The notes under the pieces: model-generated | Told to the model about the DNA's origin: nothing | The model's input: only the letters and a program-made list of their open reading frames with translations | The model's database searches: none | Made by a program: the position numbers and the translations under genes | Source: Myxococcota bacterium | Lineage (GTDB): Bacteria > Myxococcota_A > UBA9160 > SMWR01 | Length of the DNA: 64,000 bases | Assembly: GCA_022447545.1 (NCBI GenBank) | Contig: JAKVBI010000005.1 | Coordinates: forward strand, 149,271 to 213,270 | Direction of reading: 5' to 3' | In this document: positions 55,345 to 63,824 of the stretch, piece by piece | Position numbering within the stretch: the stretch's first letter is position 1 | Layout of the letters: each line of letters opens with the position of its first letter

Positions 55345-56397
55345 TCAGGCGTCCAATCCTCCCGGGCCGATCCGAGTCCCGTCCGCTAGCACGGTGGCGC
55401 CGACTCGTGCCAAATGGAAGCTCGGGGTCCCCCAGGCAACGTCCAGTGCCCAGGCTCGCTTCATCCACAGGTGAAGGTCGACCTCCCAGGTGTAGCCGAT
55501 GGCCCCGTGGACCTGTAGGGAGGCTTTGGCGCCGGCCACCGCGGCCTCACAGGCAGCGACTTTGGCGTGGGAGACTTCGAGGCTTCGGTGATCTCCCCCC
55601 CGGGCCACCGAGTCCGCTGCTCGGTAGACGACGGGCCTCGCGAACTCGAGCTTCACGGCGACGTTTGCGAGCATGTGCTTCACCGCCTGGAACGAACCAA
55701 TGGGCACGCCGAACTGCTCTCGCTCACGCGCATAGTCGACGGCCAGGTCGATCAATTGTTGGCAGATCCCCAGTTGTTGGGCGGCTGCGGCCAGGATCGC
55801 CCGGTCGAAGGTCAGGTCGATCAGGGCTTCCGCCTGGGATCCCGAGGCGATGCAGGTGGCCGTGTCGGGCGTCCAGTCGACCTGAAAGAGGCGCCTCGAG
55901 AAATCATTGCATTCCTGACGCACGCAGGTGACGGAATCGCCAGGTACTGCGTGCAGCTCGCTGCCGTGTTGCAGGATCAACAAGTCGGCGCTGTCGGCTG
56001 CGTGGACGAGCGGGTCGGCTTCGAGACCGACCACCGCAGTGGCTTCTCCTGCGGTCAACCGCGGTAGCCAGGTGTTGGCGAGTTCCGCCGAGCCCAGGTC
56101 TCGGATCAGTGGAATTGCCAGGGCGCTGTTTTGGGCCAGGGGCTCGGACAACGCGGCCCGCCCAGCCTCTTCGAGGAGGAGTACGAAATCGACCTCGTTG
56201 CCACCGAGGCCTCCATGGTCTTCGGATGCGAGTACACCGAGTAGGCCCAGCTCGCCCAACGCCTTCCATAACCCCTGGGAGCGCCCGTCGTCCGTGTCCC
56301 AAAGGGAACGAATCTGTTCTGGGGTGCATTCCTTGCTGAGGAAATCGCGAACACCCTCCTGGAACAGTTGCTGATCTTCACTGAAGAGAAATTCCAT
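55345..56397 (-). CDS. Acyl-CoA dehydrogenase, beta-type subunit (steroid-type operon)
   Basis: A 350-residue protein from ATG 56397, two bases after the alpha-subunit stop; the frame stays open upstream through that gene. It opens with FLFSEDQQLFQEGVRDFL, has degenerate middle-domain motifs (no SEPxAGSD loop), and ends with the FAD motif REREQFGVPIGSFQAVKHML and VHGAIGYTWEVDLHL. It is complementary to the alpha subunit encoded just before it, as in FadE/ChsE heteromers of actinobacterial sterol catabolism. Confidence 0.88.
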   Translation of the reverse strand: MEFLFSEDQQLFQEGVRDFLSKECTPEQIRSLWDTDDGRSQGLWKALGELGLLGVLASEDHGGLGGNEVDFVLLLEEAGRAALSEPLAQNSALAIPLIRDLGSAELANTWLPRLTAGEATAVVGLEADPLVHAADSADLLILQHGSELHAVPGDSVTCVRQECNDFSRRLFQVDWTPDTATCIASGSQAEALIDLTFDRAILAAAAQQLGICQQLIDLAVDYAREREQFGVPIGSFQAVKHMLANVAVKLEFARPVVYRAADSVARGGDHRSLEVSHAKVAACEAAVAGAKASLQVHGAIGYTWEVDLHLWMKRAWALDVAWGTPSFHLARVGATVLADGTRIGPGGLDA

Positions 56398-56399
56398 GA

Positions 56400-57566
56400 T
56401 CAGCTCCTGGGCAGCCCGAGCAGGCGCTCGGCGATCACGTTGCGTTGGATCTCGTTGGTGCCGGCATAGATGGGCCCCGCGAGGGAGAAGAGATAGCCGT
56501 CGAGCCAGCTGCCCACGTCTGCTGCGGCCGGAGCCCGGGGCAGTAGTTGGGCACGTGCGTCGAGGATCGAAAGCGCCGTTTCGTGCATCTGAACATCCAT
56601 CTCGGACCAGAAGATCTTGTTCAGGCTGGCCTCCGAGCCGATGCTGCCACCCGCGATGATTCGCGAAGCCGTCGCGTAGGTGTTCAAGCGGTAGGCTTCG
56701 GCGTTCATCCACGCCCGGGTCACTGACTCCCGAACTCTTCCGTCGAGGCGATCCTCGTGGCGTCGGTAGAGATCGACCAGGCGTTTGGCGGTGGCTTCGA
56801 AACGCGCAGGGCTGCGGAGCATCAAGCCGCGCTCGAAGCCCGCCGTGGACATGGCCACCTTCCAGCCCGCACTTTCTTCTCCGAGCCGATGGCTCACGGG
56901 GATACGTACGTCGTCGAAGAAGACTTCTGCAAAACCCGTCTCGCCGTCGAGCTGCTCGATGGGGCGTACGGTGACCCCCTCGGCATCCAGGGGGGCGAGG
57001 ATGAAGGTCAGACCCTTGTGGCGCTGGGAATCGGGGTCCGTGCGAAAGATGCAGAAGATCCAGTCTGCGAACGCGCCCCGTGACGCCCAGGTCTTCTGCC
57101 CATTGCAGACGTAGTGATCGCCATCGAGTACCGCTGTGGCGCGAATGGCCGCCATGTCGCTTCCAGCACCGGGTTCGGACCATCCCTGCGCCCAGACTTC
57201 TTCACTGGTGCCCATCTTGGGCAGGTAGCGGGCCTTCTGTTCGTCGGTCCCGTATTCCATCAAGGTGGGGCCGAGGAGGAAAATCCCGTTCTGGTTCACC
57301 CGGCCAGGAGCCCCCGCGCGGTAGTACTCCTCCTCGAAGATGAGCCACGTGATCAGGTCTGCGGCGCGTCCGCCGAATTCCTCGGGCCAGGTCACCATGG
57401 CCCAGCGGCCGGCTGCGAGGACACGCTCCCATTCTCGGTGGCGCTGGAATCCCTCGGCCGTGTCCATCGACGGCAGCGGCTCATCGGGAACGTGCTCTTC
57501 GAGCCAGGAGCGCACCTCCTGGCGGAAGGCCTGTTGTTCAGAGGTGTATGACAAATCCATGCTCAT
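56400..57566 (-). CDS. Acyl-CoA dehydrogenase, alpha-type subunit (steroid-type operon)
   Basis: A 388-residue protein whose ATG overlaps the stop of the upstream EchA20-like gene (ATGA). It carries WAQGWSEPGAGSDMAAIRAT and QKTWASRGAFADW of the flavin pocket. It lacks REQFG, and the YEGT glutamate is Ala (IYAGTNEIQRN). These are the hallmarks of the alpha half of a heteromeric ACAD. With the next gene it should form one enzyme that desaturates a ring-fragment acyl-CoA before hydration. Confidence 0.9.
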   Translation of the reverse strand: MSMDLSYTSEQQAFRQEVRSWLEEHVPDEPLPSMDTAEGFQRHREWERVLAAGRWAMVTWPEEFGGRAADLITWLIFEEEYYRAGAPGRVNQNGIFLLGPTLMEYGTDEQKARYLPKMGTSEEVWAQGWSEPGAGSDMAAIRATAVLDGDHYVCNGQKTWASRGAFADWIFCIFRTDPDSQRHKGLTFILAPLDAEGVTVRPIEQLDGETGFAEVFFDDVRIPVSHRLGEESAGWKVAMSTAGFERGLMLRSPARFEATAKRLVDLYRRHEDRLDGRVRESVTRAWMNAEAYRLNTYATASRIIAGGSIGSEASLNKIFWSEMDVQMHETALSILDARAQLLPRAPAAADVGSWLDGYLFSLAGPIYAGTNEIQRNVIAERLLGLPRS

Positions 57567-58324
57567 CCCTTGTCCTTGCCAAACTTCGCGTCGCGCTTGT
57601 CCACGAATGCATCGCGAGCTTCCTGGGATTCCTCTGAGTTGTACAACTCCAGGGTGAAGCCCTGTTCGAAGCGATAACTCGTTTTGACGTCCATCAACTC
57701 GATCCCGTTCAGGGCCTCCTTGGCGAGGCGCAGCGCGCGCGGGCTCTTGCTCGCGATCTTGGCGGCGAGCTCGAAAGCTGTTTCCAGGAGGTTTTCCCGT
57801 GGCACCACGCTCTCGACGGCACCCAGGCGATAGGCCTCGTCGGCGCTGATGGGCTCACCAGTGAGGAACATGCGACGCACCTTCTGGACGGGGAACATGC
57901 GGGCGAGGTGGGTCGCCGCACCCATGGCACCGCGGTCGATCTCGGGCAACCCGAAGCTCGCGTCCTCCGAGGCGAAGACGATGTCGCTGGAGCCCGCGAG
58001 GCCGATTCCGCCGCCGAGCACGAAACCATGGCAGGCCGCGATCACGGGAATCGGGCAGTCGTATACGGCGGCAAAGCTGTCGTAGCAGGCTTTGTTGACG
58101 GCAATGATCGCACCGGAATCGGCCGCCAGTTCCTTGATGTCGACGCCGGCGCAGAAGCCTCGTCCCTCGGCGGAGATGACCAATACGTTGGCGGATGGGT
58201 CGTTCCCAAGACGGTGGACGCTGGCTGCAATCTCCGCCCAGCCCGCGCTGTCGAAGGCGTTCACGGGCGGGTGGTCCATCACGAGGTGGGCAATGCCCTG
58301 GTCGACTTGGGTCGAAATAGGCAC
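57563..58324 (-). CDS. Crotonase-family enzyme, EchA20-like by context
   Basis: A 253-residue crotonase from GTG 58324 with CAGGAG upstream. Oxyanion-hole motifs: GRGFCAGVDIKEL and CHGFVLGGGIGLAGSSDIVFA. An acidic residue is kept in FGLPEIDRGAMGAATHL. It lies directly before the ACAD pair and directly after ipdB. In Mycobacterium, EchA20 sits in the same place beside ipdAB and opens the steroid D ring. By position I infer the same role here; an ordinary hydratase remains possible. Confidence 0.88.
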   Translation of the reverse strand: MPISTQVDQGIAHLVMDHPPVNAFDSAGWAEIAASVHRLGNDPSANVLVISAEGRGFCAGVDIKELAADSGAIIAVNKACYDSFAAVYDCPIPVIAACHGFVLGGGIGLAGSSDIVFASEDASFGLPEIDRGAMGAATHLARMFPVQKVRRMFLTGEPISADEAYRLGAVESVVPRENLLETAFELAAKIASKSPRALRLAKEALNGIELMDVKTSYRFEQGFTLELYNSEESQEARDAFVDKRDAKFGKDKG

Positions 58325-58349
58325 GGGGGGTACTCCTGAGGCCGTCGGG

Positions 58350-59120
58350 CTAGGACGGGAAGACGTTGGCGCGTTGGTTGTTGGGGTCCAGTGTCTCGCG
58401 AATCAACTGTAGTTGGTCCGAGGTTGGGACCGCGGTCACTCCGCAGTCATCGGCAACGGTGAGTTCGAAACCGGTGTTTTCCCGGACCTCGTCGACGCTC
58501 GATTCAGGGTGGACGCTGATCAGACGCATGCTGCCATCGGGCCCCTGGAAATCGAACACCCCGAGGTTGCTGACCACGCGACGTAGGTCGACGAAATCGC
58601 GCCGCATGCCAGGCCCCCAGGCCGCGGGGTCGTTGCCCACGCTCGAGACCATGTCGCATTTCTCCACGAATACGCGGACACCATGATTGGGAATGAAGAA
58701 GCTGTTGGGGTGGTGGATGGTGTTGCCCGGAAACCCGCGAACGCCGAGCAGCATGGCCTTGGGGCTTGCGTAGTCGCCGATGCAGCTGATGTTGGCCTGG
58801 CCGTAGCGATCGATCTGGGTGGGCCCGACCATGGCGTGTCGCTTGCCGGACCACAGGTTCTCGAACACCCGTCGGTAGGGCATCCAGGCCTCGACCTGGA
58901 TCTCGTATCCATTTCGAGGACCCGGCGGCACCGGCTCTGTCACGAGATATGCCTCTCCGTCGGTCATCATCAAATCCTGGTTGAAACTGGCTTTGGCCAG
59001 GCTTGCCGCCAGGCGCGGGATGACCCCGATGCCGGTTGCCAGGACCTCGCCATCGTCGCGCCAGACCTCGGCGGAGGCGGTGATGCACAGCTCTGCCAGC
59101 GTGTAGTCGTCGTTGCTCAT
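58350..59120 (-). CDS. ipdB: IpdB-like CoA-transferase-fold beta subunit (steroid C-ring hydrolase)
   Basis: A 256-residue protein of the family I CoA-transferase fold. Its sequence follows mycobacterial IpdB closely as I recall it: MMTDGEAYLV, VEAWMPYRRVFE, RHAMVGPTQIDRYGQANIS, GVRGFPGNTIHH, and RRVVSNLGVFDFQGPDGSMR. IpdAB hydrolyses the last carbocyclic ring of the steroid nucleus as a CoA ester, rather than moving CoA. It pairs with the gene just upstream (33-base gap). Glutaconate CoA-transferase beta is the alternative but fits less well. Confidence 0.87.
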   Translation of the reverse strand: MSNDDYTLAELCITASAEVWRDDGEVLATGIGVIPRLAASLAKASFNQDLMMTDGEAYLVTEPVPPGPRNGYEIQVEAWMPYRRVFENLWSGKRHAMVGPTQIDRYGQANISCIGDYASPKAMLLGVRGFPGNTIHHPNSFFIPNHGVRVFVEKCDMVSSVGNDPAAWGPGMRRDFVDLRRVVSNLGVFDFQGPDGSMRLISVHPESSVDEVRENTGFELTVADDCGVTAVPTSDQLQLIRETLDPNNQRANVFPS

Positions 59121-59153
59121 GATTCCCCCGCTGCCCGTTTGTCTAGAGTTCGT

Positions 59154-60029
59154 CTAGAAGATGGGCGGCTCGATGCCCGAGATCCTCTCGGTACCCCCGT
59201 TTGCGTCGAGGTAACCGGCGTCATCGCCGGCCGTGATGTATTTCGCGCAGTATTCGTCCCAGCTGCCCTTGGCGGAAGCCGAGTACTCGCGCAGGTGCTC
59301 GACATCGATCCCGTAGTCGGGAGCGCAGGACGTGGGGTGAGCGCCAAAAGGCGCTTCGACGATGCCATCGACCAGGCTGCGATCCATGTGGATCGAGTGG
59401 ATGCAACCCTCGCTCGTCAGCGTCTCGGTGGGGACCACCCGTTCGCAGGAAACGAAGGCCTGCTTGGCGGCTCGGCAGAACAGATCGTCGAAGAAGGGGT
59501 CGGGTCCGAGGATTTGGCAGTTGCCGCGTTCATCGGCCTGGTTGACGTGGCAAAGGGCGACGTCGAGTTCCAGGGCCGGCATGGCGAGGAGGGTCTCGCC
59601 ATCTTCATAGGGGCTCTGGATCGTCTTGATCTCGGGGTTGGAGCGCTGCACGTCGGTAGCGAGCCCCACTCGAGTCGGCAGGAAGGGCATGCGCATGGCT
59701 GCTGCACGCAGCCCCCATTGCAGCATGCCTTCGTCGATCTCCATCACCTCGAATTCTCCGCGCTGGCGGGCCGCTCGGAAGTGGGCCTCGAGGGGGATGA
59801 GGTCGAGGGAGACGAAGCCGAATACGAGCTTGCGGACCTTGCCGGTCGCACACAGCATGCCGACATCCGGTCCGCCGTAGGACACGACGGTGAGGTCCTT
59901 GACCGGTGAGCGAAGAAGCTCGCGAATCAGCGCCATGGGCTTGCGCCGTGCCCCCCAGCCTCCGATGCCCAGGGTCATCCCGTCGCGAATCTCGGCAACG
60001 ACCTCTCCGATCGAGGTGCGCTTGTCCAT
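59154..60029 (-). CDS. ipdA: IpdA-like CoA-transferase-fold alpha subunit (steroid C-ring hydrolase)
   Basis: A 291-residue partner of the preceding product. Recognised stretches: GMTLGIGGWGARRKPMALIR near 17-36, LTVVSYGGPDVGMLCATGKV, GFVSLDLIPLEAHF, EIDEGMLQWGLRAAAMR, and DGIVEAPFGAHPTSCAPDYG. These match mycobacterial IpdA in order and spacing by memory comparison. It is the first gene of the operon ipdA-ipdB-echA20-fadE(alpha)-fadE(beta)-ligase. Presence of both subunits is the strongest evidence for steroid-ring degradation here. Confidence 0.88.
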   Translation of the reverse strand: MDKRTSIGEVVAEIRDGMTLGIGGWGARRKPMALIRELLRSPVKDLTVVSYGGPDVGMLCATGKVRKLVFGFVSLDLIPLEAHFRAARQRGEFEVMEIDEGMLQWGLRAAAMRMPFLPTRVGLATDVQRSNPEIKTIQSPYEDGETLLAMPALELDVALCHVNQADERGNCQILGPDPFFDDLFCRAAKQAFVSCERVVPTETLTSEGCIHSIHMDRSLVDGIVEAPFGAHPTSCAPDYGIDVEHLREYSASAKGSWDEYCAKYITAGDDAGYLDANGGTERISGIEPPIF

Positions 60030-60158
60030 GGTCTCATCCCCCTGTGCACGCTGCGGTGAGGCCTGTGCGAATGGCTCCCCAACGGCTGCCCGATTTCTCG
60101 GGGGGCAACGGGGCTGGGGAGTTCGCGCCCGGGTGGGGCACGGTTTCGGGTCGTGATC

Positions 60159-61148
60159 TTACGCTATGCCGCGCGCACGTTGCACGGCGGCGATCACCTC
60201 GTCGTGGATTCCCCCGCAGGTGGCGACCACGCCCTCGTTGGCGTCCAGGAGGCGCCCACGGCTGAAATCCAGGGGGACTCCCGTGGCATCCGTCACCCGC
60301 CCACCGGCGGATTCGACCACGATCTTCCCTGCGGCGTGGTCCCAGATCTTCTCCTGATAGTGGGCGAGGGTGGGGAGTCTCAGGTAGATCGACGCGTCGT
60401 TGCGCGCCACGGCTGCGTATTTGCACTGGCTGTCGATCCGGTAGGGGTCCGACCGGATCCCAAGGGTCTCGGCGATCTGGGCTGACGTGTCCTGATCTGA
60501 GTGCTGAGCCTCGACGGACTCGCAGAAGCGCGCCTGGGAGGCCCTCTCGATCTGGGCCACTTGGATCTCTCGACCCACCACATCGGAATCGTCCCACAGC
60601 GCATAGGCGCGGGCGCCCCCTCCGGCCACACCGGTGAGCAGCGCACCGGGTTCGCCGTCGGTCGAGAGGTTGGGGCAGGCCAGGGCGCCCAGGACGACCT
60701 CGCCGTCCTCGATCAGGCCCAGAGCCACGGCATATTGATCACCGCGCAGGAACCCTTTGGTCCCGTCGATGGGATCCAGGGTCCAATAGCGCTGGCTGCT
60801 GGCATCAGCGCCTCCCCGGTCGATCCAATCCATCACCTTCTGCTCGTCGGTGTCGCTTCCAGTCTGCGCAGCCACGCGCTGGACCACGGCCCGCCGCAAT
60901 TCACCCTGGTCATCCTCCGCCAGGGATGCGGAGTCTTCTTCGCCGACCACCTCGTCTTCCGGAAACGTGGTTTCGAGAATCGAGCAGACGATGGCCTGAG
61001 AGGCGAAGTCCGCCACCGTGACGGGGCTACGGTCTTTTTTTTCGAGGGTGTCGCTCTTGACGAGCCGGTGCTGCACGTCCCGGCAGACACGGGCTGCTGC
61101 ACGCACGGCATTCATGGCCGTCGACAGATCCAATTCGCGCTCGGACAA
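60159..61148 (-). CDS. SAL1/HAL2-like 3'(2'),5'-bisphosphate nucleotidase
   Basis: A 329-residue inositol-monophosphatase-superfamily enzyme. TTG 61148 is chosen because the SERELDLSTAMNAVRAAARV segment is conserved; ATG 61115 is the alternative. Metal-site motifs: GEEDS (Glu70-Glu71-Asp72), DPIDGT at 125-130 and WDHAAGKIVVESAGG near the end. KKDRSPVTVADFASQA is typical of the eukaryote-like SAL1/HAL2 branch, which hydrolyses phosphoadenosine phosphate. It stands apart in function from the catabolic genes but lies in the same minus-strand series. Confidence 0.85.
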   Translation of the reverse strand: MSERELDLSTAMNAVRAAARVCRDVQHRLVKSDTLEKKDRSPVTVADFASQAIVCSILETTFPEDEVVGEEDSASLAEDDQGELRRAVVQRVAAQTGSDTDEQKVMDWIDRGGADASSQRYWTLDPIDGTKGFLRGDQYAVALGLIEDGEVVLGALACPNLSTDGEPGALLTGVAGGGARAYALWDDSDVVGREIQVAQIERASQARFCESVEAQHSDQDTSAQIAETLGIRSDPYRIDSQCKYAAVARNDASIYLRLPTLAHYQEKIWDHAAGKIVVESAGGRVTDATGVPLDFSRGRLLDANEGVVATCGGIHDEVIAAVQRARGIA

Positions 61149-61260
61149 TGGCAGCCGACTCCCGTCGTGCGGTGAAAGCGACGGCAGTATAGGAGGCGAT
61201 CCTTCACCCCGCAGCCGTCGATTGCGCTTCAAATGGGCAAATTGCGTCCGGGGCGTTGAC

Positions 61261-62223
61261 TCAGCCGGGAGCCAGGGCGCGTGCGGCTTCCAGGGGGTCC
61301 ATCCCCAGGGGCATGATGGAGAGGACGGGGGTGTCGACCCCGTTGTCGACATATCGCTGGATGCCCTCGCGGCATTCCTCGATGCTTCCATGCACGATCA
61401 GGTCGTCCACCACCGAGTCCGGGATCGAGGCCGCTGCGCCTTTTCGATCGCCTGCCGACCACTGGGCCCAGGTGTCTGCGAGCAGTGCCTCTCGGCCCAG
61501 CCACTGATGGAAGGCGGCGTAGACGGGGACGTTCAGGTACGCGTTGGCGGCGAAGCGGCCCATGGCTCGTACGGCATCGCGGTCCTCGTTGGGGCACACG
61601 AAGATCCGCGCGACGATCTCCTTGTCCTCGCCATGTTGCTTGACGATGGGGACCACCTTGGAAACGTCTTCTGGCGAAAGCCAGTTCAAGATCGTGCCGT
61701 CGGATTCGCGACCCGCGAGGTTCAGCATGCCCTCGCGCAGGGCTGCAATCAGGATTTTGGGAGGCTCGTCTACATCCACTCGCAGGCGAAAATTGCGCAC
61801 GGAAAAGGTTTCGTATTCCTCGGTGACCTTGCCCCCGGCCAGGGCCGCCTTCAAGAATCGCACGGTGTCACGGTTGCGTTGATAGGGTTTTTCGAAGGGA
61901 ATGCCGTTCCAGTTCTCGACGATCACGTTGGACGACGAGCCGATGCCGATCACGCAGCGTCCGGGTGCGGCCTGACACAGTGACGCGACACTCATGGCCA
62001 TCAGCGCCGGTCCCCGCGTGTAGGCGGGGAAGATCGCACATCCCAGACGCATGGAAGGTGTCCAGGTCGAGGCGAGGACCAGCGGTGTGAAACCGTCGGT
62101 TCCATCGGCTTCCGACGACCAGAGGTCCGTGTACCCGCAGGCGGCGAGTTCCTCGAGACATGCGCGTTGGGCGTGCAGGGGGCCTCCACCCAGGGGGATC
62201 GTCATGCCGTAGCGAGCGTTCAC
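61261..62223 (-). CDS. LLM-class (luciferase-like) oxidoreductase, probably F420-dependent
   Basis: A 320-residue TIM-barrel protein. GTG 62223 overlaps the TetR stop (GTGA). LLM features: GYTDLWSSEADGTDGFTPLVL near the start, LGCAIFPAYTRGPALMAMS, APGRCVIGIGSSSNVIVENWNG and NLAGRESDGTILNWLSPEDV. The sequence resembles the actinobacterial F420-type reductases more than the FMN-type monooxygenases. Its tight coupling to a TetR regulator suggests inducible expression. Substrate unknown; redox chemistry on a steroid or fatty intermediate is plausible. Confidence 0.82.
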   Translation of the reverse strand: MNARYGMTIPLGGGPLHAQRACLEELAACGYTDLWSSEADGTDGFTPLVLASTWTPSMRLGCAIFPAYTRGPALMAMSVASLCQAAPGRCVIGIGSSSNVIVENWNGIPFEKPYQRNRDTVRFLKAALAGGKVTEEYETFSVRNFRLRVDVDEPPKILIAALREGMLNLAGRESDGTILNWLSPEDVSKVVPIVKQHGEDKEIVARIFVCPNEDRDAVRAMGRFAANAYLNVPVYAAFHQWLGREALLADTWAQWSAGDRKGAAASIPDSVVDDLIVHGSIEECREGIQRYVDNGVDTPVLSIMPLGMDPLEAARALAPG

Positions 62224-62867
62224 TGTGGGTCCTCCGGAGCGGATTCTGGTCTCGCTTCGGCGCTCGGGCCCACGATCCGCAGGTTGAGCTTGCGCAGGAA
62301 TCGGGTCTGGCGGGCGAGGCTTTCGCTGGACAGGGGATCGCCATCGAAGACCTCGGCGAGTAGGGGAGCCATGGAGAAGTAGCCGATGATGATGTGCAAC
62401 CACGCTTCGATCAGGAGCGGGTATTCGTCCTCGGACCAGACGCCCGGCTCCGAGTTCTGGTGGAGGACGCTCAGGGCCTCGTCGATGAGGGGCCTGATCC
62501 ACAAACGCGCCAGCCGGACCAGGTGAACACCGCCTGTGGCCGCTTCGTGATGGATCAGGCGTGGCAGATGGGGGGTGCGGCCGAGATGCTCCATCAGAGC
62601 CTGGATCACCTGGTCTCCCACCGTCGTAGCACCCGCCGGATCGACTCCCTGAAGAACGGCCAGGAGCGGGCGCACACCCCGCTCGAGTACCGCTTCGTAG
62701 AGCGCCAGTTTGCTGGGGAAGTGGTTGTAGAGGCTCGCCGGGTTCAGGTTGACCTGGGTGGCGATGTCGCGCACGGCGGTTCCCGCGAGACCTCGTTCGG
62801 CGAACAGCAATTCCGCAGCATCGAGAATGCGTTCGCGCGTGCTGGACGCTGCAGCCGGGGCACTCAT
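62220..62867 (-). CDS. TetR/AcrR-family transcriptional regulator
   Basis: A 215-residue regulator. The N-terminal helix-turn-helix is plain: TRERILDAAELLFAERGLAGTAVRDIA, then LNPASLYNHFPSKLALYEAVL at about 41-61. The C-terminal helical domain (about 70-200) would bind the inducer. It is encoded in front of the LLM gene with a 4-base overlap. In mycobacteria TetR proteins (KstR, KstR2) control sterol genes with CoA-ester ligands; a similar local role is possible but unproven. No operator palindrome was identified. Confidence 0.9.
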   Translation of the reverse strand: MSAPAAASSTRERILDAAELLFAERGLAGTAVRDIATQVNLNPASLYNHFPSKLALYEAVLERGVRPLLAVLQGVDPAGATTVGDQVIQALMEHLGRTPHLPRLIHHEAATGGVHLVRLARLWIRPLIDEALSVLHQNSEPGVWSEDEYPLLIEAWLHIIIGYFSMAPLLAEVFDGDPLSSESLARQTRFLRKLNLRIVGPSAEARPESAPEDPQ

Positions 62868-62969
62868 TCCATTTCCCTCACGTCGCCACTCTCGTGGGTA
62901 TGCGGGCTCGGGTCGTCACCTCGATGGGAGGCGTTGAACTGCACACTCGCAGCTTCGAGATTCCACCTG

Positions 62970-63710
62970 CTATTTCCAGCCCTCGGTTGCGCCCTTGATC
63001 ATCGCGAAGGGGCCCACTGGCCAATTGAAGCAGTCTACCATGAGTTGGTTCACCTCCTCGTGGGTCGCGATGCCCTCGTCAACCACTCGAGAGGCTTCCC
63101 TCAACATTGCACCGTAGACTCGGTTGGCCACGAAACCCCAGGATGTGGAAGTGTCCTTGACGACGATGGGGTTCTTGCCGCAGGCCGCTGCCACCTCGGT
63201 TACGAGTTCGACTGCGGCTTCGCTGGTCTGTGGACCTCGAACGATCTCCGCGAAACGCATGACCGGAGGTGGCGACGCCCAGTGCCAGCCGATGACGCGC
63301 TCGGGACGATCCGTCGCAGCGGCGATGGCTGCGATCGAGTAGCCCGACGTGTTGGAGGCCAGGATCGTATTCTCGGGTGCCCTCTGGTCGAGGTCGCGGA
63401 ACACCCGGATCTTCAGGGCGAGATCCTCGGGCACGCACTCAACCACCAGGTCCGCGGCGACGGCGCGGTCGAGGTCCGTGGTGAATGACAGGTGTTCAAG
63501 GGCAGAGGCCGCCTTCTCTTCGCTCAGTTTGCCTCGCGCCACGGCGCGCTCGAAACCGTAGCGACCGCTACGGACGGCTTCGTTGGCCTGAGACACCGCT
63601 TCCTCAGAGACGTCGTATCCGATTGTCTCATAGCCCGCGGTCGCCAGAGATTGTGCGATTCCGCTTCCCATCACGCCCGCACCCACGACACCGATTCGGA
63701 GATCCGCCAT
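62970..63710 (-). CDS. 3-hydroxyacyl-CoA dehydrogenase (NAD-dependent)
   Basis: A 246-residue protein from ATG 63710 with GGAGGAG upstream. The NAD motif is GVVGAGVMGSGIAQSLA at 6-22. The catalytic His lies in GWHWASPPPVMRFAEIV, the variant of the usual GxHFFNP motif, and VVECVPEDLALK is the second-strand signature. The C-terminal domain ends early (WPVGPFAMIKGATEGWK), so the chain is about 35-40 residues shorter than FadB2-like enzymes of about 285. It oxidises 3-hydroxyacyl-CoA to 3-ketoacyl-CoA. Confidence 0.87.
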   Translation of the reverse strand: MADLRIGVVGAGVMGSGIAQSLATAGYETIGYDVSEEAVSQANEAVRSGRYGFERAVARGKLSEEKAASALEHLSFTTDLDRAVAADLVVECVPEDLALKIRVFRDLDQRAPENTILASNTSGYSIAAIAAATDRPERVIGWHWASPPPVMRFAEIVRGPQTSEAAVELVTEVAAACGKNPIVVKDTSTSWGFVANRVYGAMLREASRVVDEGIATHEEVNQLMVDCFNWPVGPFAMIKGATEGWK

Positions 63711-63824
63711 CCTGCTCCTCCTGAGTTCGTCCGGCTCTAAGCCGCCGCACACTCTACCGCGGATGGCTGCGGCAGGTGCGTGAACGCGGATCATGAGTCA
63801 CCCTTGGGTCGTAGGAGGCCCTCC

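Noticed and set aside
57563-60029. Glutaconate CoA-transferase with a plain enoyl-CoA hydratase.
   Set aside because: The whole-length match of both subunits to IpdA/IpdB motifs, and the EchA20-type neighbour, fit steroid-ring hydrolysis better, though enzymatic proof is lacking.
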